In this document: positions 50,552 through 58,000 of the stretch, piece after piece | Numbering within the stretch: the first letter of the stretch is position 1 | How the letters are laid out: the number at the start of each line of letters is the position of its first letter | Source: Curtobacterium sp. 'Ferrero' | GTDB taxonomy: Bacteria; Actinomycetota; Actinomycetes; Actinomycetales; Microbacteriaceae | Reading direction: 5' to 3' | Length of the DNA stretch: 64,000 nt | Assembly (NCBI RefSeq): GCF_002412165.1 | Contig: NZ_NXIA01000001.1 | Location: forward strand, 186,001 to 250,000 | Made by a program: the position numbers and the translations under genes | Notes under the pieces: model-generated | Told to the model about the DNA's origin: nothing | What the model saw: only the letters and a program-made list of their open reading frames with translations | Databases searched by the model: none

Positions 50552-52572
50552 AGGGGTCCTCCCACGGTGCTCGACTCGTGCGCGACGGGCGGCGTGAACA
50601 CCGGCGCGCGGTAGAGGACGGCGCGGATCACGATGCTGAAGATGAACAGGTCGAAGACCACCCACGCCGTGTTCACGAGCGGCGCGATCCCGGCGGCCTG
50701 GCCGGTGGCGTAGCGGATGGCGATCATCACGAGCGCGGCGACGAGCGCACCGATCGCGTACAGCTGCGGCTTCACGAGGTCCCACCGCGGCTTCTGGTCG
50801 GACTCGTCGCGGACCTTCGGGGTGACCCGGAAGCCGAGGGGCTTGCCGCGGAACACGTTCTCGAAGGCGCTCGTGACTGACTCGATCCACACCGGGAACA
50901 GTGCGAGGGAGTACTGCTGACCGCGCCACGTCGGCCGACCTGCGGCGACCACCCAGAACAGGAGCTGGTTGAGCACGAGGAACGGGATGAGCCGGGCGAA
51001 GAAGTCGACGCTGTAGGCCTGGACGGGGACGACCCCGAACGACAGGCAGAGCACGGGCGCGGCGATGTACACGACGGCCGCGAACCCGGACAGGTAGCTC
51101 CACATCGTGGAGAAGTACATCAGGCGCTGGCCCCACGACAGGCCCTTCTGCACGAGGGGGTTCTCGCGGAAGAACACCTGCATGGTGCCCTGCGCCCAGC
51201 GGAGCCGTTGCACGAGCATCGTCGGCAGGTCGTCGGGAGCGAGTCCGGTGGCGAGGATCTCGTCGTGGTACGCGGATTTCCAGCCGAGGCCGTGCAGGCG
51301 CATCGCGGTGGCCATGTCCTCGGTGACCGAGATGGTGGCGAGGGGCATGATCGGCTGCGCCTCGTCGTCGCGGTTGACGTCGAGCGCCCGGGCGAGGACC
51401 GCGATCGACTCGATCGCCGCGACCGGGGAGGCGTCCCGTCGGCCGAGCACGTCGAGTGCGGCGTCGTCGAGCCCGGCGAAGGTGTCAGCCTCGGTCGACA
51501 TCGCGGCGAGCTCCTGCAGGTCGTTCCGGACCGACTCGAGGTCGGCTGCGGCGAAGCGGAACGCGATCGCGTCGATGCCGCGCTGGAACGCGTAGGTGAC
51601 GTCGCCGAGGGGCTCGCCGGCTGCGACCTGCTCCCGTGCGCGGGCGACGACGCCCTCCGCCTCGTCGAGGGCCTCGAGGACGCGGGGGTCGGTCTCGGTC
51701 TCGCGAGCACGGGCGAGGAGCTTGCGGGAGGTCGTGAGGGTCCGCTGGACCGATGCCTCCACCTCGCGCACGTACCGGGTGACGCCGAGCTGCATGAGCG
51801 CCTCACGGCGGAGGATCGCGTTGGAGCCGCAGAAGAACGCGGCGTTCCAGCCGTCCTTCGACTGCTGGATCGGGCCGTAGAACAGGGGCGCCTGGCTGCC
51901 GAGCAGGTCCTCCTCCGGCACGTTCTCGAACCACTGCGGGGTCTGCACGAGCGCCATCCGCTCGTCCTTGAAGTACCCGAGGGTGCGGTCGAGGATCGCC
52001 GGGTCCGGCACCTGGTCGGCGTCGAGGATCAGGAGGAACTCGCCCTGGGTGGCGAGGAGGGCGTTGTTGAGGTTGCCGGCCTTGGCGTGGCGAGGCCGGT
52101 CGATCCAGTCCTCGCCGCGCGTGATGATGCCGATGCCGAGCGACTCCGCGGCCGCTCGCATCTCAGGCCGGTTGCCGTCGTCGAGGATCCACGTGGAGTG
52201 CGGGTGCCGGATCGCCTTCGCCGCCCGGGCGGTTCGGAGGACCAGGTCGACGGGCTCGTTGTAGGTCGTGATGAAGACGTCGACGGTCACGTGGTCGCCC
52301 GGCGGGGTCGGCGGCTCCCCGCGTTCGCGGAGCCGCCACGCGCCGAACGCGAAGAGCAGCGAGTCGATGACGCTGTACGTCTCGGCGAGGATGAGCGGCA
52401 CGGCGATCCACCACGAGTGCCAGTTCACCGAGGCCGCCCAGCGCCAGACGATGTAGTCCAGGCCGGCGAGGGAGGCGAGCAACGCGACGGTCCGTACCGT
52501 CACGAGCCGACGCCGTGCGGTTCCGGTCGCGAGACGGCGTCGGTCCTGCCGACTGACGTCGAGCGCGCTCAT
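50548..52572 (-). CDS. Cellulose-synthase-like family 2 glycosyltransferase
   Basis: This is a 674-residue membrane GT2 synthase. N-terminal helices (about 28-80) precede the catalytic domain with DDG (131-133), DAD (184-186), TED (417-419) and QRLRW (455-459), the D,D,D,Q(R/Q)xRW signature. C-terminal helices (about 480-545, 605-650) form the secretion channel. The DAD-to-TED distance is 233 residues, against about 97 in BcsA, so roughly 140 residues of charged helical sequence (about 265-405) are inserted. No PilZ domain is seen. The ATG at 52572 is preceded by AAAGGGG. It makes a beta-glucan-like polymer; the exact product is unknown. Confidence 0.9.
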   Translation of the reverse strand: MSALDVSRQDRRRLATGTARRRLVTVRTVALLASLAGLDYIVWRWAASVNWHSWWIAVPLILAETYSVIDSLLFAFGAWRLRERGEPPTPPGDHVTVDVFITTYNEPVDLVLRTARAAKAIRHPHSTWILDDGNRPEMRAAAESLGIGIITRGEDWIDRPRHAKAGNLNNALLATQGEFLLILDADQVPDPAILDRTLGYFKDERMALVQTPQWFENVPEEDLLGSQAPLFYGPIQQSKDGWNAAFFCGSNAILRREALMQLGVTRYVREVEASVQRTLTTSRKLLARARETETDPRVLEALDEAEGVVARAREQVAAGEPLGDVTYAFQRGIDAIAFRFAAADLESVRNDLQELAAMSTEADTFAGLDDAALDVLGRRDASPVAAIESIAVLARALDVNRDDEAQPIMPLATISVTEDMATAMRLHGLGWKSAYHDEILATGLAPDDLPTMLVQRLRWAQGTMQVFFRENPLVQKGLSWGQRLMYFSTMWSYLSGFAAVVYIAAPVLCLSFGVVPVQAYSVDFFARLIPFLVLNQLLFWVVAAGRPTWRGQQYSLALFPVWIESVTSAFENVFRGKPLGFRVTPKVRDESDQKPRWDLVKPQLYAIGALVAALVMIAIRYATGQAAGIAPLVNTAWVVFDLFIFSIVIRAVLYRAPVFTPPVAHESSTVGGPL

Positions 52573-52736
52573 CGACAGCCCCTTTCGTCCGGAGACGGTC
52601 TCGTCCTCGGGAGACGGTCCAGCCCCTGCTGGCCACGACCTGGTGAGTGATCGCGTACAGGCCTGTCTACCGCAGGGCACGGGTGCCTGTCAGCAGACAC
52701 CCCCGACGGCGCGTGGAGCGGCGCGCTCTGCGACCG

Positions 52737-53468
52737 TCACGCTCCCGTCCCGGCCAGCAGTCCGAGGTCGTCGGCGAGCCGCAGCACCACCTGGTCGAAG
52801 TAGGCGTCGGCGTCGCGGACGGAGCCGACGGTGTGGCCGAAGAGCTCGAACGAGAGGACGCCGAACACGGTGGTCCACGCCATCAGGATCCGCAGCAGGA
52901 GCTCGTCCGGCAGATCGTCGGCGAACCCGCGGTCGCGGACGTAGGCCGCGGCGTCCCCGATCGACGAGGTGAGGTCCCCGGGAGCCGCCGTGGGTGCCGG
53001 ACGCGATCCGCGCCTCCCGGCCGTCCACGCGTCCGCGACCACCAGGAGCAGCACGTGCGTCGTCCGCGACGCCGGCGCGATGGTGTCCGCCGGCGCGGCG
53101 TAGCCGGGCACCGGCGAACCGTAGAGCAGGGCGAAGTCGCCCGGGTGTGTGATCGCCCAGGAGCGGATGGCCCGGCACGTCGCGACCCAGCGGCCCGCGT
53201 GGTCGTCGCGTTCGACCGCTCCCTCGGCAGCCTCCACCGCGGCTCCGAGCTCGTCGTAGTCGAGGACCAGCAGGGCGGTCAACAGGTCGTCGCGACTCGG
53301 GAAGTAGCGGTAGACGGCGGAGGAGACCAGCCCGACGTCGCGTGCGACGGCCCGCAGGCTGAGCTGGGCCGGACCCTCCCGGGTGAGCCGGGCGCGGGCG
53401 GCGGCGAGGATGCTCGCGTGCACGGTCTCGCGGGCGAGCGCACGTGCGGTCGGGGCCTTCGGTTCCAT
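52737..53468 (-). CDS. TetR-family transcriptional regulator
   Basis: This 243-residue regulator has an N-terminal helix-turn-helix (LSLRAVARDVGLVSSAVYRYFPSRDDL) and a C-terminal TetR_C-type domain. The ATG at 53468 begins after two palindromic operator copies. A stretch in the middle (AWTAGRRGSRPAP) corresponds to a partial copy of the GGGAGGC repeat (about 53010-53026). It is divergent from the epimerase at 53590, its most likely target. Confidence 0.88.
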   Translation of the reverse strand: MEPKAPTARALARETVHASILAAARARLTREGPAQLSLRAVARDVGLVSSAVYRYFPSRDDLLTALLVLDYDELGAAVEAAEGAVERDDHAGRWVATCRAIRSWAITHPGDFALLYGSPVPGYAAPADTIAPASRTTHVLLLVVADAWTAGRRGSRPAPTAAPGDLTSSIGDAAAYVRDRGFADDLPDELLLRILMAWTTVFGVLSFELFGHTVGSVRDADAYFDQVVLRLADDLGLLAGTGA

Positions 53469-53505
53469 GCCCTCACGATGCCACGAGAGAGCACTGCACA
53501 CAAAC

Positions 53506-53569
53506 GAGAGCGGTGCTCTTGCTTTTCCGGTCCCACCCGTGCAGACTCCTTTCCGAGAGCACTGCTCTC
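53506..53569. promoter_or_regulatory. Two TetR operators between divergent genes
   Basis: A 15-base palindrome GAGAGCACTGCTCTC lies at 53555-53569 and a close copy GAGAGCGGTGCTCTT at 53506-53520. A half site GAGAGCACTGC is at 53487. The spacing and position between the TetR gene and the epimerase gene indicate autoregulation and repression of the target. Confidence 0.8.
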
Positions 53570-53589
53570 CCGAACTCAGGAGGAACCGT

Positions 53590-54513
53590 ATGTCAGAACG
53601 TCACCTCGTCGTCGGCGCCGGCCCGGTGGGCCGGCACGTCGCCGCACTCCTCGCCGAGCAGGGCGCGGACGTCACGGTGGTCACCCGGTCGGGTCGCGAC
53701 ACCGGCCTGGGAGGCGTGGGTCACCTCGCCCTCGACGCCTCCGACGCCGACGCGCTCACGCGGGCGACCGAAGGCGCCGCGGTGCTCTACAACTGCGCGA
53801 ACCCGGGCGACTACACCCAGTGGGAGCGCACCTGGCCGCCGCTGATGACCGCCATGCTGACGGCCGCCGAGCGGACCGGTGCCGTGTACGCGATCACGGG
53901 GAACCTCTACCCCTACGGCCCCGTCGACGGACCGATGCACGAGGCGCTGCCGGACGCCGCGACCGACCACAAGGGGGTCCTGCGTGCGAGGCTCTGGGCC
54001 GACGCCCTCGCCGCGCACCGAGCGGGCCGTGTGCGCGCGGTCGAGGTCCGTGGATCGGACTACGTCGGCCCGGGCGTCGGCGGGAACGGGCACATCACCC
54101 GCGTGCTGCCGGCGGCCCTGCAGGGGAAGGCCGTGACGATGCTCAACCGCACCGACCTGCCGCACACGTTCACGGACGTGCTCGACGTGGCGAGGACCCT
54201 CGTGGCCGCGGCCCGCGACGAGTCCGCGCACGGGCGAACCTGGAACGTGCCCTCGAACCCGCCGCGGACGCAGGAGCAGGCGGTGACGGACATGCTCGCC
54301 GCGGCCGGCCGGCCGCCGGTCGCGGTGCGGCGCATCCCCGCGGGCGTGGTCCGGGCGGCGGGGCTCGTCGTGCCGTTCATGCGGGAGATGGCGGAGATGT
54401 CCTACCAGTGGACGCGGCCGTACGTGCTCGACGACTCCGCGGCGCGGACGCACTTCGCCATGGAACCGACGCCGTGGGAGGAGGTGTGCCGGCGCACGGT
54501 CGAGGGCCTGTAG
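53590..54513 (+). CDS. NAD(P)-dependent epimerase/dehydratase-like protein
   Basis: This 307-residue protein is of the extended short-chain dehydrogenase (atypical epimerase) type. It has a glycine-rich nucleotide motif (GAGPVGRHVAALL, about 9-21), a YPYG-containing active-site region and a C-terminal substrate part. The ATG has an AGGAGG Shine-Dalgarno. It is divergent from TetR and downstream of a clear operator, so it is likely induced by a small molecule that it may reduce or modify. The substrate is unknown. Confidence 0.85.
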   Translation: MSERHLVVGAGPVGRHVAALLAEQGADVTVVTRSGRDTGLGGVGHLALDASDADALTRATEGAAVLYNCANPGDYTQWERTWPPLMTAMLTAAERTGAVYAITGNLYPYGPVDGPMHEALPDAATDHKGVLRARLWADALAAHRAGRVRAVEVRGSDYVGPGVGGNGHITRVLPAALQGKAVTMLNRTDLPHTFTDVLDVARTLVAAARDESAHGRTWNVPSNPPRTQEQAVTDMLAAAGRPPVAVRRIPAGVVRAAGLVVPFMREMAEMSYQWTRPYVLDDSAARTHFAMEPTPWEEVCRRTVEGL

Positions 54514-54618
54514 CGCGACGCGCAACACCTGTCGTTCACCGCGCGGTCACCGCTCGGTCAGCCGGTGTCGCGACCATGCGAGGACACTCAGCATCGTCCC
54601 TCCCGACAGGAGTCCTCC

Positions 54619-56319
54619 GTGCCCGCCCTCCGCACCGTGCGGGTCCTCGCGCTGACCGCCGCGTTGACCGCCATCCTCGGCGCCGCAGCGATCTCGACCG
54701 AGACCGCCAACGCCACCCCCGCGACCGCCACCGCCGCCACCGCCACCGCCACCGCCACCCCCGCGACCGCCACCACCGCGGCCGCCGCACCCGTCACCGA
54801 CGACCGCGACCCGAGCTGCACCGCCGACAGCACGGCCGCGCTCTGTGCGGCACCGGACACCCTGCTCGACGTCCGGATCGGTGACGTGCACCCGACGCAA
54901 CCGTCGCTCGGCTACGACGAGGTGTACTACAAGCTCGGTCGGTACTCGACGGCGCTGAGCAAGGACGCCGTCAACAAGAAGTTCGACGACTGGTGCGAGG
55001 CGAACGGGCAGGAGGAGGCGGCGACCACGACCGCAGCCTCGACGCTCACCGACCCGTCCTCGTTCACGTGCACGGTGCCGGTCGGCTCTGAGACGGCCGC
55101 GACGATCGCCCCGATGAAGACCGTCGTCATCGGCCCCGGCGGCACCCTGTACCTCACCGACGGGCACCACACGCTGACGTCCTTCGACGAGGACAGCGGC
55201 CCGGACGTGCACGTCCGACTGCGGGTGCTCGGCAACCTGTCCGGCATGAGCGAGTCCGCGTTCTGGCAGACGATGCAGGACAACCGATGGGTCTGGCTCC
55301 GCGACACCGCGGGACGGGCCATCACCCCCGCCCAGCTCCCGCAGAACGTCGGGCTCGCGAACTTCCAGGACGACAGCGCCCGCAGCATCATGTACTTCGG
55401 ACGGGACATCGGCTACACGGCCGACGGTGCCGTGCCGTTCCAGGAGTTCTACTGGGGCTCCTGGCTCCGGTCGCACCCGGAACTCGGGCTTGCCGACTGG
55501 GACCAGGACGACTTCGCGGGCTCGCTCGCGCTCGTCGAACGGATCACGAAGGCGCAGGTCGCGCTGCCGCGCGACGAGGTCGTCGACGCCGAGAGCGGGT
55601 ACACCGCGGCGGACCTCAGCACCCTGACCGCGTGGAACGACGGCAAGGCCGCGACCAAGGGCGAGTGGGCGAAGCTCTCTGCGCCGTACTCGTCGGACAA
55701 GCCGGGCAAGCTCGCCTACATGACCGAGTACCGGAAGACGCTCGCCGCAGAGCCCGGCGACCCGGGCACCGATCCGACCGACCCGGGCACGCCGACCGAC
55801 CCGGGCACGCCGACCGACCCGGGCACGCCGACCGACCCGGGCGCCCCGACCGACCCCGGCACCGGTCCGACAACCCCGGCAACCCCGGCCGACCCCGGCA
55901 CGACCGACCCGACGAGCGTCCGTGGCACGGTGCGCGTTTCCGGCACCCTGGTCGCGGGTGGTTCCGTCACGGTCCGCGGAACCGGCTTCGCGGCCGACAC
56001 CGACGCCCGGGTCGAGATCCACTCCGACCCGGTGCTGCTCGGCACCGTCCGGACCGACGGTGCCGGTTCGTTCACGCTCACCGCGACCGTCCCGGCCAGC
56101 CTCCCTGCAGGCACGCACACGGTCGTGGTGGTCGTGGACGGCGTGACCGTCGGGTCGACCTCCGTGACCGTCGCCGCCGACGACGGCGCGGGCACGGACG
56201 GCGAGCTCGCCTTCACGGGAGCGGAGGGACTCGTGCCCGCCGCGGTCGCAGCGCTCCTCGCGCTGCTCGTCGGGACGGGCACCGTGCTCGCGCGCCGACG
56301 GCGGTCGCACCGCGCGTAG
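54619..56319 (+). CDS. Secreted sortase-anchored ParB/Srx-like protein
   Basis: This is a 566-residue exported protein. After a signal peptide and an Ala/Thr-rich linker comes a ParB-like nuclease-fold domain (about 80-320; motif DGHHTL), then a (TDPGTP)n repeat linker (about 375-430), an Ig-like domain, and a C-terminal sortase signal LAFTG (530-534) with a membrane helix and an Arg tail. ParB-like domains of the ParBc_2 group are found in secreted proteins of unknown function; DNA binding or hydrolysis is not shown. The GTG at 54619 has an AGGAG Shine-Dalgarno. It is expected on the cell wall. Confidence 0.87.
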   Translation: MPALRTVRVLALTAALTAILGAAAISTETANATPATATAATATATATPATATTAAAAPVTDDRDPSCTADSTAALCAAPDTLLDVRIGDVHPTQPSLGYDEVYYKLGRYSTALSKDAVNKKFDDWCEANGQEEAATTTAASTLTDPSSFTCTVPVGSETAATIAPMKTVVIGPGGTLYLTDGHHTLTSFDEDSGPDVHVRLRVLGNLSGMSESAFWQTMQDNRWVWLRDTAGRAITPAQLPQNVGLANFQDDSARSIMYFGRDIGYTADGAVPFQEFYWGSWLRSHPELGLADWDQDDFAGSLALVERITKAQVALPRDEVVDAESGYTAADLSTLTAWNDGKAATKGEWAKLSAPYSSDKPGKLAYMTEYRKTLAAEPGDPGTDPTDPGTPTDPGTPTDPGTPTDPGAPTDPGTGPTTPATPADPGTTDPTSVRGTVRVSGTLVAGGSVTVRGTGFAADTDARVEIHSDPVLLGTVRTDGAGSFTLTATVPASLPAGTHTVVVVVDGVTVGSTSVTVAADDGAGTDGELAFTGAEGLVPAAVAALLALLVGTGTVLARRRRSHRA

Positions 56320-56334
56320 CGCGCGGCTCCGCAC

Positions 56335-56382
56335 GACGGACGGGAGGCACGGTGCCAGCCGGCACCGCGCCTCCCGTCCGTC
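56335..56382. terminator. Palindrome between convergent genes; GGGAGGC family, copy D
   Basis: Arms 56335-56356 and 56361-56382 match at 21 of 22 positions. The palindrome lies between genes ending at 56319 and 56393, so it can terminate both. The core GACGGACGGGAGGC is that of copy C. Confidence 0.75.
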
Positions 56383-56392
56383 GCCCGTCGCG

Positions 56393-57712
56393 TCAGATCG
56401 ACGTGAGCCGGTCGAACTGCCCCGTCGAGAGCTGCTGTGCGGCGCCGCCGGCGGCGGGGATGCGCCAGAGGCCCGAGTCGGCGTCGACGAACAGGTCGCC
56501 TGCCGAGTCCGCGGCGCTCGGGTAGAACCCGTTCGTCCAGACCTTCGGGCCACCCGTCACCGTGAGGTCCTGCGTCGAGCCGGATGCGCTCCGCACGAAC
56601 AGGTGGGCCACCGTGTGGTCGGCCGTGCAGGGGTGGAACGGGTCGGCCTCGGAGATCGCGGGACACCACCCGGCGGACTGACCGAGCAGCAGTGCGTCAC
56701 CGTTCGTCGCGCTGAACTGGTAGGCCAGTCGCGTGGACACCTGCACGAGCGTCGACGACCCCGCGGCGAGCGACCAGAAGTTGTTGGAGGAGCTGCCCCC
56801 GAACGCGCGGTAGTCGACGTAGAGCGTGCCCTGACCGTCGGCGAGCAGGCCGCCGAAGTAGCCGATGGGCTGCTTGGCGGCGGTCGTCACCGTGCGGGTC
56901 GTCACCGTCCCGCGGGCGGTGCGGCTGACGACGGTGCCGCCGTTGCTCGTGGTGGTGAAGGTCGAGACGGTGCCGTCGCGGCCGACCGTCCACGCCGTGC
57001 CGCTGGTGGGCAGGATCGTCTTCGGCGTCCCCGCCCCGATGGGGAGCTCGACGATCGCTCCGGAGACCGAGTCGACCCAGTAGACGTCGCCGGCCACGTC
57101 GGAGCGCAGGTCCTTCGTGAGGTGCTGCCCGGTCACGAGGACCTGGGCGGCGCCACCGGCGGCAGGGTACTGCAGCAGCGACCGTCCGTCGCTCGACGGG
57201 ACGAAGACGTTGCCGACGTCGTCGGCGGCGTAGCCCTCCCCGCCCGCGGCGATCGTCTTCGGCGTCCCGGTCCCGGAGGTCGGGAAGCGGACCACTGCAC
57301 CGGATGCGTCGACGCCGTAGAGGGACTGGGCGACGGCGGTGCTGGCCGGCGCGCTGTAGTGGACGTCGACCGAGCGCCCCGAGCCCTTCGCCCCGACCGC
57401 GCGCACCGAGAACGTGTACCGCACCCCTGCGCGGATCCAGCCGTACCGCTCCGAGCGCACGCTCGCGGGCACCACGGCCGTCCCGCTGCCCGGCTGCCCG
57501 GAGGCCGGACGGATCGACACCCGCCACCCGGTCACGGCGGCACCCGAGCGCGGCGCACCCCAGGTCAGCGTCGCGGCGTCGCCGGCACCGCTGACCCGGA
57601 CGGACGTCGGGGCTCCCGGGAGCCTCGACGAGCCGGTGGCCGCCACCGCGGGCGACACTCCACCGATGACCAACGCCGCAGCAGCCGCGACGGTGAGCAC
57701 TGCTCTGTACAC
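56393..57712 (-). CDS. Secreted protein with fibronectin-III and beta-propeller-like repeats
   Basis: This is a 439-residue exported protein. After a signal peptide (about 1-26) come a fibronectin type III domain (about 32-120, PGAPTSVRVSGAGDAATLTW) and repeats typical of an NHL-like or SMP-30-like propeller (GGEGYAADDVGNVFVPSSDG; LRSDVAGDVYWVDS; SAADSAGDLFVDADSG). The start GTG at 57712 has GAGGGG upstream. Such proteins bind partners or glycans; the role is unknown. It is convergent with the sortase-anchored gene and shares its terminator. Confidence 0.8.
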   Translation of the reverse strand: MYRAVLTVAAAAALVIGGVSPAVAATGSSRLPGAPTSVRVSGAGDAATLTWGAPRSGAAVTGWRVSIRPASGQPGSGTAVVPASVRSERYGWIRAGVRYTFSVRAVGAKGSGRSVDVHYSAPASTAVAQSLYGVDASGAVVRFPTSGTGTPKTIAAGGEGYAADDVGNVFVPSSDGRSLLQYPAAGGAAQVLVTGQHLTKDLRSDVAGDVYWVDSVSGAIVELPIGAGTPKTILPTSGTAWTVGRDGTVSTFTTTSNGGTVVSRTARGTVTTRTVTTAAKQPIGYFGGLLADGQGTLYVDYRAFGGSSSNNFWSLAAGSSTLVQVSTRLAYQFSATNGDALLLGQSAGWCPAISEADPFHPCTADHTVAHLFVRSASGSTQDLTVTGGPKVWTNGFYPSAADSAGDLFVDADSGLWRIPAAGGAAQQLSTGQFDRLTSI

Positions 57713-57880
57713 GATCGATCCCCTCGTTCCCGTGACCTTCGGGTGGTCACGGCTGCGCACATCGAAGCACCGCGCAGGAGCGGCGCGGGGACGGCCAGGT
57801 CGATCGTGCGGGGTCGGCGACGAGTTGGCGGGACCCCGCAAGCGGCGACGAACGATCCCATCACGTGCGCTGTAGGTTGC

Positions 57881-57929
57881 CGTTCCGCTCGTGGGAGGCC
57901 GGAAATTCCGACCTCCTACGAGCGGAACG
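57881..57929. repeat. Dispersed imperfect palindrome, copy 3, with trailing repeats
   Basis: Two 24-base arms (57881-57904 and 57906-57929) around one base match at 22 of 24. The flank at 57857-57880 (ATCCCATCACG, GCTGTAGG) matches the copy at 16991. Two or three partial 19-bp units (CTACGAGCGGAACG, CCAACCACGAGCGGAACGG) follow to about 57970, as in the tandem array at 17053. The 288-base gap 57713-58000 has no gene I can support. Confidence 0.8.
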
Positions 57930-58000
57930 ACCTCCTACGAGCGGAACGGCCAACCACGAGCGGAACGGCCGCTCGCGGGAGTCGTGCGCCAGGGCCGTGC

